NCBI RefSeq assembly: GCF_954871325.1 | Contig: NC_088777.1 | Location: 51,708,002-51,772,001 of the forward strand | DNA from: Gordionus sp. m RMFG-2023 | Taxonomy: Eukaryota > Nematomorpha > Gordioida > Chordodea > Parachordodidae | Length of the DNA: 64,000 nt | Reading direction: 5' to 3' | Shown here: positions 24,471-35,354 of the stretch, in pieces | Position numbering within the stretch: position 1 is the stretch's first letter | Layout of the letters: every line of letters starts with the position of its first letter | Translations under genes and position numbers: made by a program | Notes under the pieces: model-generated | The model's input: only the letters and a program-made list of their open reading frames with translations | Told to the model about the DNA's origin: nothing | Database searches by the model: none

Positions 24471-24650
24471 GCATAACTCAATATTTTGGCCAGAAAAATA
24501 TTGCCTAAGCTTAGGGATTACGTTAATAAATGTCTAGAACTTTGTTCCTTCTATGAGGAAAATCTTCAGGCCAGCCCTAGAATTTTTCTGGCTGAAATAT
24601 TGAGTTAGCCGTTTTTAAAAAATCGGCTCAAAACGAGCCCTCCAATAACA
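24471..24650. mobile_element. foldback miniature element, left end truncated
   Basis: Starts within the family at ACTCAATATTTTGGCC and ends with the inverse GGCTCAAAACGAGCC. TTTGTTCCTTCTATGAG is present. Confidence 0.75.
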
Positions 24651-25020
24651 TCAATCCTATTCCCTAAACACTAAGTTATATATGGGTATAAAAAAAAATA
24701 AAGGCGAAAAATTATATTTTATATTTGACATGAATGCATTTCAATTATATATATATATGTGACTAATAATTATATAAATCATAATTTACCAGGAGGCTAT
24801 TCAATTCCCTGAGAATAAACCAATAAAAAACGGAATAAAAACATGATAACATAACACATTAATAGTAACATAACATTAATAAAATAATAATATTTTTGAA
24901 AAAGAATACAAAAAAAAAATCAACTATATATTTAAAACGTGAATGCAGCGTAAGAGCAAGTAAAATGCTGACATTTATTTCACGTAAACAATTCTTTTTT
25001 TTCTTCTCTATTTTTTCAAT

Positions 25021-25063
25021 TTCTTTCTTTCTTTCTTTTCTTTTCTTTCTTTTCTTTCTTTTC

Positions 25064-25105
<42 letters not shown>

Positions 25106-25133
25106 TCTTTTCTTTCTTTTTTCTTTCTTTCTC
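25021..25133. repeat. TTTC/TTTTC/TTTTA mixed microsatellite
   Basis: Alternating TTTC, TTTTC and TTTTATTTC units. The frame at 24896-25144 through it is not a gene. Confidence 0.92.
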
Positions 25134-26200
25134 TAAATCTCTAACTAAGATGTGAGGTTATGACTAAATCCTAAATGTTGAAACTTTGCTCTGTAAAGTT
25201 TATTATTTAGATGAACTGAAAAGTAAAAAAACGTGAAAATTACCCTAACCCTGTTTATCACGTTATTTAGAAGCTTTTATTTAGCTCTAACCAACTAGAA
25301 TCTAAAAAATATACCATAAGGATTCAAACAGCACGCCAAGCATAATTGACAAAAATTTGTTATCCTTTAGTAAGTTTTTTTCTGTGCTCGAGTTAGACTT
25401 ATATTTTATAAAATTTATATTTTAATATTTTATGACAATTAAAAGATTTTATATAAATAATATTTAAGATTAAACCAAAACCACCCGTCTTTACAAATAT
25501 TTCACGATCAAAGAATCGCTCTATACCTTTGGAGTTTCCGATCCCAATTAAGGTATCCTATAATTGCTTTCCAACAGAACAATCACATTATTTTATATAC
25601 CTTTTCTTCTAATTTGCTTATATTTGGGTCATTCCACGTCAAATCGAACCAAAAATAAACGAGATTTTCGGACGACCATCTTTAAAATGTGAAGGGAACT
25701 TGGTATGGTTGTTATCCATTTTGTATATTTTAGTAAATTCGATACTTTAGAGTGCTAGCTCAACCGGATCCATAGATATGCGCCTTCTAAGAAGTTCTAA
25801 GGCGAAAATCGCGCGATAAGTGATTTCATTAAATCTTGTTTTGTTAAAAAAAAATACTTAAGATAGAGTTACAAAATTATATATCATTTTATAGCACCTT
25901 AAATTTTTACATTATTTCTTAATTTTAATCCCAATACAATTCATATTTTTATTTAAAAGTTTTATATTATAATATTTTTGAAATAACGCCATCTATATTA
26001 TCTTTTTTTATTTATATAAATAATAAAAATTCAGATTGAAATAAAAATATCAAAAACAAAAATGGCTAACGAGACTTTTTTTTATTAAATAGTTTAATAT
26101 AAAGGTAATAAACAATTTTTAGAGAATATCAACACGAAAAAAAAGATCCCTTCCCTATAAAATGTCAATCTTATATTTCAACAGGAAGTAAGAAAACAAA

Positions 26201-28380
26201 TTCAAATTATTGGTCAGTTTGGTATGTTGATTACCATTGGACCAATTACGGGACAAATATTTTTTAAAAGAAACAATATTGGCTGAATTTGATTGACGTT
26301 TTTTTTGAGGATTATTATAATAGAATATATAACTTCATAATTCCCATTTAAAATCTATAAATAAGACTCTTCTTGATTATAAATTAAATACATTCAATGT
26401 TTTATATCATCTCATATTTTCCGCGACTTTTTGCTAATAAGTTAACCCCATAAACAACTAATAGAATTTAGTTAAAATATTTTAAAGGTATTGGGAACAA
26501 AATGATGATTGACTTACAATTATATTCGAAATAAGGTTGACCAGAAGTCGACAATAAAAAATAAAGTCCTTGAATTACTTCTTTTTTTTAAAAAAATGAA
26601 TATTGATTGAAAGCTATTTGAGTAGTTAGAAAACCATATTATAAAATTTTCAATTTTGTCAAAAGGCGAATCATTGTATTAAGAAGAAGGTTTAGCCAAA
26701 AGAGAAAATATGTAAACATTTCTAAATATAAATGGATATAGTTTTTACAAAGGAAATTCATTATAAAACTAATTCCATAATTTTGTTTTACCCGATCTAT
26801 CAAATATTATTCGAAATCTCAGTCCGAATCTGAATCCTAGTATGGAACCAGTTAAAATTAGTAGCTGTCCATTTGACCCTAGCGTTAAGTTTTCCATGGG
26901 GGGGGGGGGGCTGACTAAAATATATATATTTGATTTTTTTTTGGTATAATATAATATAATATAATTGTACTATAAGATATTTTGATTGATTCATTATAGA
27001 AATAATTGTTTTGTTATTTTTATATTTTTAATCAATTTTAAAGTTATAAGTTATAACTTATTTTCTTTGTATAATCAGTTTTTTTAATTAATTTTTGTTT
27101 TCCTTCGCACTAATAATTACCAGAAACTAATTTTTATTTTGAAGGAGATAAACTTTGGAGAGTTACTAGGGAATTTACTACTTCCCCCCTAAGATTGTCT
27201 GTCGAGGCAGCAGGATGCCGGCATCTAATTTGATATGTATAATTCTTACCGTATTCCACTTATTTTTGCTTATTTTAAGGATATCGTTTTTTTTACCATG
27301 AAAAACATATTTAATTAGCTAAAATGACTCGCTTAATCATTAGCGATTTGTAAAATCCGGGCCGATACTCGGCCCCAACCCGGGTCGGTTGTATTTTTAA
27401 AATTAATTTTTAGAGCTGGGTAGGGGCTAATTTTTTTTTAAAAAAAAAAGGAAGTTCATTTAGCGTAAACATATATTTTGCTATTGCGACTTTTGAATAG
27501 GAAAAACATGTTTTCCAAATTATTTATTATTATTAATGAAAGGGTTCATATAATATATACATAAATAATTTTTTAAGTACAATTTTATAAGCCAAACATG
27601 GGATAATAATAATGATTAAATAAAAATAAAATAATGAAGAAGATTTGAGAAAAGAAAACAAAAAAAAATTAAAGAGAGAGTGTTAAAACTTATAAGAAAA
27701 AAAAATTAAGAAAATTAAAGAAAATAATAAATAAATTTCCAAAAAAACAAATGACATTTTCAAAGATTTAAAAAAATATGGTTGGCCTCACAATTTTGAA
27801 TGTTAACTCTACATTTTCAATTTTTTTACATTTTGCATTATACCTTACATGATTATGATCATATGTATCGTAATTACATATTGGAGGAATAAATTGTATC
27901 TGTATCGAGAGATACTTTTGGTAGCCATCTTAACAATCCCGATCATTTTGTTATTTTCTTATAGTACCCAATTTACGGCTATATTAATCAAAATAATTGT
28001 AAAAAAAAATTATTTTTACACTTTCAAATAATAATAAAAAAAATAATAAATGAATAAATAATTAATGAAGATAATTTTTTTTTAAAATATATTTATCAAG
28101 AATAAGGGCTCTGAAAAAAAAAATTTTTTAAAATTATTCCCTTAAAGGAATCAAATTGATTTTTTTTTAAGATTTTCGGATTAAATTAAATTTAAACCAA
28201 AAGTAAAGTCACGTGATAAAATGGCTTTAGATGGGTTAGTTTGTCAGGTTCCGGTAAAAAATGATTTATATATGACTGCAAATTCCTCTTCCGGTCATTA
28301 TATGTAGTTAAACGAAGAATCCATTTTGCTTCCTTATTATATTTCGGGGGAAAGGGGGCGGGGTTAGATTAGTCTATAAT
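26201..28380. other. AT-rich stretch with a GC-rich hAT fragment
   Basis: Between 27355 and 27420 a short piece reads GGGCCGATACTCGGCC, a remnant of the GC-rich family. A G run of about 12 lies at 26899. No exon of the ADAMTS-like gene could be identified here. Confidence 0.45.
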
Positions 28381-28404
28381 TTTTGGGTACAGGAGGGTAT
28401 ATAG

Positions 28405-28593
28405 CAGAGATCTGCAGGGGTCCCATTTACACCGCCCGGCACGGATTTAGTCCGATCCGGGTTTTATATTTTCAAACCCGGCCGGTATTTTTTTTTAAAA
28501 CAAATATGTTATATTTATTTATAATTTTTATAGCTAAAGATAGCGATAAAAATACGGCACTGCCCGTATAACCCGGGCCGGGCCGGCTCTCTG
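28405..28593. mobile_element. GC-rich hAT-like miniature element with perfect 8-bp duplication
   Basis: CAGAGATCTGCAGGGG at the left and inverse GGCTCTCTG at the right. Flanks GTATATAG (28397-28404 and 28594-28601) are identical. Confidence 0.88.
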
Positions 28594-28601
28594 GTATATA
28601 G

Positions 28602-28943
28602 TAAAACAGATCCATATTTATTCATAATTATATTTATCTATCCATTAAAAAAAATATAAAGATTATAAATAATAATTATCCAGCTTCATATAATAATTCT
28701 CCAGCTTCATACCTTCTTCATTCCCACAGGTCCATTCTTTGTTCTTCCCAGCTGACATCTTCTCCAATTAATCCAATATCTTCACTCCAAGTAGCCAACA
28801 AAAGACTTTTCTTTAACAATAACCCATGTGATCTTCACGTTTTTCCCCCTCCACCAGGAAAACTGAATTCACCTGTCAGAAAATAACTGACATTTGATGT
28901 ATTAAATTACATTTATTTCTTCTTTTTTTCAACAGCTACAACA
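28602..28943 (-). repeat. 3' LTR of the non-coding element
   Basis: Long terminal repeat matching 30936-31276 with few differences. It abuts the target duplication of the hAT-like element to its left. Confidence 0.8.
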
Positions 28944-30935
28944 CGCCCACCCCTCACAAGCCCAGCGTCCCTCTCTCTGTGGTGGTGTTGTATCGAATCG
29001 CCCTTTGAATTGTATCGACTTTGAATTGTATCGAATCGCTCCTTTTAATTGTATCGGGACGCCTTTAAGACGTTCAGGGAATTTATCGAATCGTCTCCCC
29101 TTATGATGATTTATAATATAATATCTCCGATACATTTCAATATATAATCGCGAAAACACATATTATCAATAATGACATGTACATTGGGGTATCTGCATTT
29201 ATAATCTATGGAACATTAATATGGACAATGTAATATCAGCACAACATAATAATTTCATTTTAAGACATTAGAGTATGATTAATGGTAATTAAGAAATAAT
29301 GATTTTACATTTAATAATGTAATGTGAACACATGGTCTATGTGTGAAATGCAATTTTAACATATGTAATTTTCCTTCTGTCATGTGAAAAAACAAAGCTA
29401 CATTTTTATAAATATCTCCTAAAATGAATAGAAAAATCCATCTTTAGGTATTAAAAATAATTCCGAAACTTTGCCAAACAAAGATTTTAAATAAAATTAC
29501 AAAACTTATGTATAGAAATAAATTTAAAATTTTATAGGGAGGAAAAATATATAATACGTAGAAAATACAATATTTCCCATCTAGGAATTACTCAGTATCC
29601 TAAGAAAAATATACCATTTCTACCTACCTCTGCCATCACAATGAGCACAAATTCACAAAAATGTAGAATGCAACGTAACAAAAATTGAGAATATAATGGG
29701 CTATATGGTATATATGTAAAGAATTTTTAATAAAATGTAATATGCAGCATAAATTTACAAAAAAAAAAATTACACAAAAAAAAAAACTTTCTCCAGTATG
29801 CAAACTAAACAATATTCTCACCTCAAGGCATACCCTTCAACATGGCTGACCTTATCTGTAAAAATATTTTCCCTTCACATCATTGCATACCATAAAAATA
29901 ATATAATAATTGCAAATAAAACTTTTTATAAAATTTTATAATTTAAAAAATATATATATATAATATATATTAAATATAAAGATTTCATAATTTGGAAAAA
30001 AAAATCTTACACATCATGATCATCTAATATATCATATAAATCCATACCCAATTTATATATATATCAAATGCAGGCACTAAATCAAAATAACTATCCACCT
30101 ATAACATTATAGATATTATTCTGACTTCTTCATACTTCAATTCCTTTATATTATCATTCATAATTAAATACATCATATGTGTAATTCACATTACACCCTA
30201 TTTCATAAAAATGGTTAATTACTTCAAAATAAACAACATTAACTCACCCTCAATAGATCCCTTAATAACACATCAACCTTAATTGAAACTAAATTACAAA
30301 CACAATATATTAACATTTATTAATAATAAATGATCCCACACATGTCCATCCCTTTAAAAACCCAAAATGCATAATTATATAATACACACTTTATTACAAA
30401 AGTCTATTTCCATATATATTTTCCTAAATTTCAAATATTTAAATATTTAGCAATCCTTTCTGTCCTGCTGATCTTGAGGTCTTAGCTTCCTATGACGGAA
30501 TACCTATAACATCATTCAATGAGTTTTAAGGCATACCAAATAAGAAGACCATATCCACTGTCAAAATTGGATGTACAATATACATCTAGACATATAATAT
30601 ACCAAATATTACTGTCTTAAATTCCTGATCTTATTTTCATATTCCTGCCTATAACTCATTACATACTTTCTATCTTACCCTTTGTAAGCTAAATATATAA
30701 GTATAGAAATCCTTAAACTAACCCCTTAATCTCACTTATCCCTGTATAGTTTCTAGTACTTGTGTTGTGGTTTCACAGTAAAATTCAAAATTACATGAAA
30801 AAAAATGGTTCTTACCTTTTTATAACAAATAACTCTTGAATCTCCAGGTTCTGTACATGCATCACTTTCTTATCCTTTACATTGCATTGTGTTCCGCATT
30901 AATCCCTAGATAAATCCTGAAGTCATCGGCAACAA

Positions 30936-31276
30936 TAAAACGATCCATATTTATTCATAATAATATTTATCTATCCATTAAAAAAAATATAAACATCATA
31001 AATAATAATTATCCAGCTTCATATAATAATTATCCAGCTTCATATCTTCTTCATTCCCACAGGTCCATTCTTTGTTCTTCCCAGCTGACATCTTCTCCAA
31101 TGAATCCAATATCTCCACTCCAAGTAGCCAACAAAATACTTTTCTTTAACAATAACCCATGTGATCTTCACGTTTTTCCCCCTCCATCAGGAAAACTGAA
31201 TTCACCTGTCAGAAAATAATTGACATTTGATGTATTAAATTACATTTATTGCTTCTTTTTTTCAACAGCTACAACA
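30936..31276 (-). repeat. 5' LTR of the non-coding element
   Basis: Direct copy of 28602-28943; followed at 31277 by the TATAG duplication. Confidence 0.8.
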
Positions 31277-31392
31277 TATAGTAACTTAGTAGTTATTTTA
31301 TTATATTACCATTATGGGTTTCTTTTATGATTCAAAAATAATTATGTTTAATTATTTTTTTTAGGGAATTGTTAAAGTTACTAGTTACAACT

Positions 31393-31581
31393 AGTGTTGT
31401 CTAACTCAATATTTTAGCAAGAAGGAGTATTGTTAGAGCCTCGAGGTTTCGATAATATATGTCTAGATCTTTGTTCCATCCTACGAGCAAAATCTTCACG
31501 CTCGCGTATTTTTTTTCTGGATGAAATATTGAGTTAGCCGTTCTTTGAAAATCGGCTCTAAACGAGCCGTATAACAACGCT
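31393..31581. mobile_element. foldback miniature element with perfect 10-bp duplication
   Basis: Starts AGTGTTGTCTAACTC and ends inversely at TATAACAACGCT. Flanks AGTTACAACT (31383-31392 and 31582-31591) are identical. The outermost left stem is shortened. Confidence 0.88.
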
Positions 31582-31797
31582 AGTTACAACTCACTTACAT
31601 GTCAACTAGTTACAAGTTAATAAGTATCTGTTACAAAAGTAAAGAAAAAAAGAATGAAAAGAAGAGAAATAATTGAATTGATCCGAGTGTGCAAAAAAAA
31701 TATTACCTTATGTTTTTAAAGATGCCGTTACCCAGCTGTTAATTTTCTTTTTTATTGGAGAACCATAACTTGGAAAGATAGGAGTTGAGGAATTGTG

Positions 31798-31952
31798 TTA
31801 CTGTCTAAAACCTCATAATCTAGCTAACAGATGTTCCAAAACCTTTTTTTTTTGCCGACCTAATGAGCAAAATGGTTAGTGTACCAATAATACTCTTTTT
31901 TTCTGGTTTGAATGATTTGAGTTAGCCCTTTTCAAACAGTTTAAACAACAAA
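31798..31952. mobile_element. foldback miniature element, degraded
   Basis: GCTAACAGATGTTCCAAAACC and TTCTGGTTTGAATGATTTG with an inverted end TTTAAACAAC. Low similarity. Confidence 0.45.
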
Positions 31953-32026
31953 TAGTTTGGGACTTGATAGAAACAGAAATTGAATTGCCCGCTCTATAAC
32001 AAAAAAATAAATTTACAAATAAAAAT

Positions 32027-32160
32027 CATTAGGCCTGCAGGCCCTGCCCTTAGCCCTTCCCGGGCCGTATTTTAATTTTTTTTTAAATATACCGCAGGAC
32101 AGGACGGACCTGAAAATATAAAACCCTAGTCGGGCCCGAAAAAAATTTTCCAGGCCTCTG
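32027..32160. mobile_element. GC-rich hAT-like miniature element with perfect 8-bp duplication
   Basis: CATTAGGCCTGCAGGCCC at the left, inverse CCAGGCCTCTG at the right, flanked by ATAAAAAT at 32019-32026 and 32161-32168. Confidence 0.85.
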
Positions 32161-32859
32161 ATAAAAATATGCTTTTATTATAAGAATTCTGGTTTATGCG
32201 TAAAGATATTATGATTAAAAAGTATAAACCTAGTATTCGGCTAGTGAGATTGAGCTTAATTTTGAAGTTATATTGGCCAAAAAAAAAAGATGTTTTAAAT
32301 TGTAATACCACATCGCCATCTTGGAAACTGTATTTATTGGATAATCGCTTTTAAAGATTTTCATTTTTATAAACAAAAATATCAGGATATTTATATTTTT
32401 TTTTTATCTTTCTCATTGTTTTATTAGCCGAGTTTTGGAAACCGGAAGTGAACTCCAAAACTAGGAAAAAAAAATAAAAAAAATCGGAACAGCTGATATC
32501 AAGTTAGGAAACACTCGACCAGTTCATCTTCACAAAATTTTCGGGGAAACCAATAACTGATGCAGCTTAATTAAAGAATTAATGGCTAGATAAAAATTTT
32601 TAAATCAAGCATCATTTTTTTTTACACCCCATAGGGAATGTCGGAAAAGTCAATCGCTCTAGTTTGATATTAAAGATGTATATCTCTGTTTACAATTTAA
32701 ATTCAAACCAAATTTTTCAAGCAATGTTGAGGTTTTCGAAATATCTATAAGATGGCTTAAAACGGGGGGTGTAATAATTGCACGTGACCTAAAGGTTAAA
32801 GAAATCTAAAAAAATTTCAGAACTTTGAAGACATCGTAAATTTATTTAATTAATTCGAA

Positions 32860-32935
32860 AGAAAGAAAGAAAAGAAAAGAAAAGAAAAGAAAAGAAAGAA
32901 AGAAAAGAAAGAAAGAAAGAAAGAAAGAAAGAAAA
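32860..32935. repeat. GAAA/GAAAA microsatellite
   Basis: Mixed units of GAAA and GAAAA, about 75 bases. Confidence 0.92.
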
Positions 32936-33099
32936 AAGACTTCTTAGTACCACGAAAGATCCATTTCTCCTAATAATTTAACCATTTTATCAATGGAAAA
33001 AAAATTAAACAATTAAATATTGATGAAATTATAAATTCTTTTTTTTGCTCATCCCTAATTTGTCCTAAATTATTAACTTAAAAAAATAATATGATTTAA

Positions 33100-33415
33100 A
33101 GTTACTAAAGGCGGTTTTTGGATTTTAAAAATCTGATTTTACAAGGAATTGCATTCCAGCATGCGTAGAGTATTAACCCTATAAATTTCAGCCAATTTTT
33201 TAATTTATATGAAAAATCAATATAAAAAATTAATATAAATTAGAAGTAGTTTCGAAGGGTCGTGGCAAAAATTGTTTCAAATTTACAGTTTGGGTAACTC
33301 CTAGCCATGCTAGAGATACATTTCCGTTAAATCGAACTTTAAAAAATTTTGAAATCGCAGACGGTAAAGGATTTAAAATTGAGAGATTCCGAATCCCAAT
33401 ACAACATATGTATTT
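33100..33415. mobile_element. palindromic miniature element, copy 1
   Basis: Shares TAGAGTA, the AATTTATATGAAAAATC core and the ending GATTCCGAATCCC with the element at 48296-48655. Both are inverted-repeat structures of about 320-360 bases. The left end is not sharp. Confidence 0.6.
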
Positions 33416-33428
33416 TTTTCTAATTTTT

Positions 33429-33583
33429 CAGAGTTGTTAAAAGATACTTTTTAAATGGTTCTAGATACAGATACATCGTCTAAGAATAATATCTAGATAC
33501 CGATATTTTAATCAAAAATCTATCTAGATACAGATACAGATACCACATTTAGATACTTGTATCTAGATCCTTTAACAACTCTG
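33429..33583. mobile_element. hAT-like miniature element with TATCTAGATAC subterminal repeats
   Basis: Ends CAGAGTTGTTAAAAGATAC and inverse GGATCCTTTAACAACTCTG-type sequence. Interior repeats CTAGATACAGATAC motifs in both orientations. Flanks TAATTTTT and CTATTTTT are similar, fitting an 8-bp duplication. Confidence 0.75.
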
Positions 33584-34390
33584 CTATTTTTACATTTTAT
33601 TTACATTATTATAAATATTAAAGATGATTGAATGCGATAAAAATTATTTTTGAAATCTATGGGAAATCAACCATTTTTTTAGAATGGAAGGGGGGGAAGG
33701 GGGTACTTTTCAAAGGATGTGAGGGGGGGGGGGGTTATTTTGTTTCCACCCGCTCAGAAAGTGTAGGGGCCACTGTTTGGAGATACTTGAATAAAGGAAA
33801 CGGAAGGCTTAATGATCTTCTGAAATCTTAAACATCATTTCCGGAAAACCAGAAACATCATTCCATTTCCTCCCAAATGCGCCTTAATTTATATATATTA
33901 GATAAATTAATCCACCTCCCTCCTTTTAAAAATGTAAAAAAAATATCTAAAAAATGATATAAATAATATTAAAAAAATCAATCCATCAAATCTAATGGCT
34001 CGTTAAATTTTATTAATGATTAATTTTTATTAACTCCCTATTTATTTTTGTTATAAGTCAGCGTTAAAAAAATTCCAAAAAAAAATTCTTATTTACTTAA
34101 AATATCGTTGTATTTTTTTATAAAATATATTATTTTTTTAGTATAAAGTTCAATAATTTATATTCAGTATTTTTCGTTTTTTATTATACATAATTGAAAA
34201 ATAGGTACAGATACAAATTAGATATCTTTTTTAAAAAATGTTTGGATATTTCTATGGGAATGAAAAATAAAAATTAATCTAATTAAAAATTAATAACAAG
34301 TGAATTATTGAACCTTTTTTTGCTTATATATATATATTATTTTTTTTTAAAAAAAAAAAGGTACCCCAAGGAAAAATAAAAACTAAATTA
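33584..34390. other. AT-rich region upstream of the 7TM gene
   Basis: G-rich runs at 33691-33735, then AT-rich sequence and a T9-A10 hairpin-like run at about 34342-34360, some 30 bases before the ATG. No clear core promoter motif can be picked out of this composition. Confidence 0.4.
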
Positions 34391-35341
34391 ATGAGAGAAT
34401 TTGCCTATTATTATGCCTATCCCTTGGCTCTGATAACTCTGATAATACTAAATTCTTACCTTGTTTACAGGACCCGTAGGGCGCCCATTAAAGAAGTATT
34501 TTTATCATGGCTCAACATGAGTCACCTAAATGTGATTCAATTCATATTTTTTTTTCGTCCAACTTTGACTATCATAGCACAAAGACATCCGCGCCTGCGC
34601 ATTCTCCATTCTTTTGTGTACGTGGCCTACTTTGATCGCATGAGCTATTTGATAGTGCCGTCTCTTTATTCGGCGCACGTGATGATCAACGTGATGGCGG
34701 GGTTGGAGTTATTCTCGGAGAACATAGGGTTAACTTATTTTAGCATTACCTCGAAAATCAAATACGTGTTCTACATCAAATTAGTGACACTGATCTTGAA
34801 CGTATTTCTGCATCTGCACAACCTCGTATTGTACAAAATCGAAAATACCCAAAGCGTCTCTCTTTTGAACGGCGTGACAGGCAATGTCACTTCGTACCAC
34901 GTGATGCGTGGGGGTAAAAAGAATCTAAATATGATAATAATGGTATTTTTGCGCACCTTGACACTTAGCGTATTGCCGCTCATCATTCTGTCCTGGATGA
35001 TTTGGCAAATATGCGCGTCCTTTGTAAAACGGGAGCGTTACGTTTATTGCCGAGATGGTTCTAAAGCGAATATCTTTAAATCCTTCCTAAATCGACCAAT
35101 CGTGAGGACCAAGAAGTTCATCTTTCTACTATTCACGATGTCTTTCTATCCCGCTTACGTGTCCGACCTGATATACAAACTGGATTACGTGTTCATGTAC
35201 ATCGTCGGGAGCGGAGAGGAACTTTATATGATGTACGACATTCACAATATTTTGAAAATCGTTTCCCTCACCGGATACTGCGTCACGTGGTTTGTCATTT
35301 TGAGGAATGCTAAAGCGGATCAAAATAATATTTTGATATGA
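34391..35341 (+). CDS. divergent rhodopsin-like seven-transmembrane receptor, intronless
   Basis: A 316-codon frame from a true ATG. Seven hydrophobic segments fall at about residues 7-26, 36-56, 84-108, 126-148, 179-212, 243-272 and 287-308. The order, the basic loops and the position of VMAGLELFSENIGLTYFS after helix 3 resemble class A peptide receptors, where ...ERYLAV... would stand. Neither a canonical DRY nor an NPxxY motif is present. A likely glycosylation site and an NVTS segment lie in the second extracellular loop. GC content is higher than in the flanks, which supports coding. It probably acts at the plasma membrane as a G-protein-coupled receptor for an unknown ligand; a chemosensory or neuropeptide role is inference. 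Confidence 0.75.
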   Translation: MREFAYYYAYPLALITLIILNSYLVYRTRRAPIKEVFLSWLNMSHLNVIQFIFFFRPTLTIIAQRHPRLRILHSFVYVAYFDRMSYLIVPSLYSAHVMINVMAGLELFSENIGLTYFSITSKIKYVFYIKLVTLILNVFLHLHNLVLYKIENTQSVSLLNGVTGNVTSYHVMRGGKKNLNMIIMVFLRTLTLSVLPLIILSWMIWQICASFVKRERYVYCRDGSKANIFKSFLNRPIVRTKKFIFLLFTMSFYPAYVSDLIYKLDYVFMYIVGSGEELYMMYDIHNILKIVSLTGYCVTWFVILRNAKADQNNILI

Positions 35342-35348
35342 TAAAATT

Positions 35349-35354
35349 AATAAA
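35349..35354 (+). promoter_or_regulatory. polyadenylation signal of the 7TM gene
   Basis: AATAAA eight bases after the stop codon. Confidence 0.45.

Larger units (their letters stand above)
23200..26200. repeat. complex repeat: two inverted arms and flanking direct repeats
   Basis: Arms of about 420 bases at roughly 23530-23985 and 25465-25915 are inverted relative to one another (for example TTGATCGTGAAATATTTGTA against its inverse at 25490). Outside them, 23270-23500 and 25975-26200 are direct repeats (CATCTATATTATCTTTTTT, then GATCCCTTCCCTATAAAATG). A third arm piece is at 23205-23260. The loop holds a foldback element (24471-24650) and a TTTC microsatellite (25021-25133). No coding seen. 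Confidence 0.75.
28602..31276 (-). mobile_element. non-coding LTR-flanked element (TRIM/LARD-like fossil)
   Basis: Two direct repeats of about 342 and 341 bases (28602-28943 and 30936-31276) bound a roughly 2-kb interior. On the minus strand each begins TGTTGTAGCT and ends GTTTTA. Flanking TATAG at 28597-28601 and 31277-31281 is a 5-bp target duplication. A purine-rich tract, GTGAGGGGTGGGCG, precedes the 3' LTR, supporting minus orientation. The interior has no credible protein frame, so the element looks structurally whole but non-autonomous. The two LTRs are nearly identical by eye, which suggests a fairly recent insertion. Confidence 0.8.

Noticed and set aside
27849-28031. 60-codon hydrophobic plus frame
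   Set aside because: AT-rich sequence easily yields hydrophobic frames; no splice or family support, so not taken as a signal-peptide exon.
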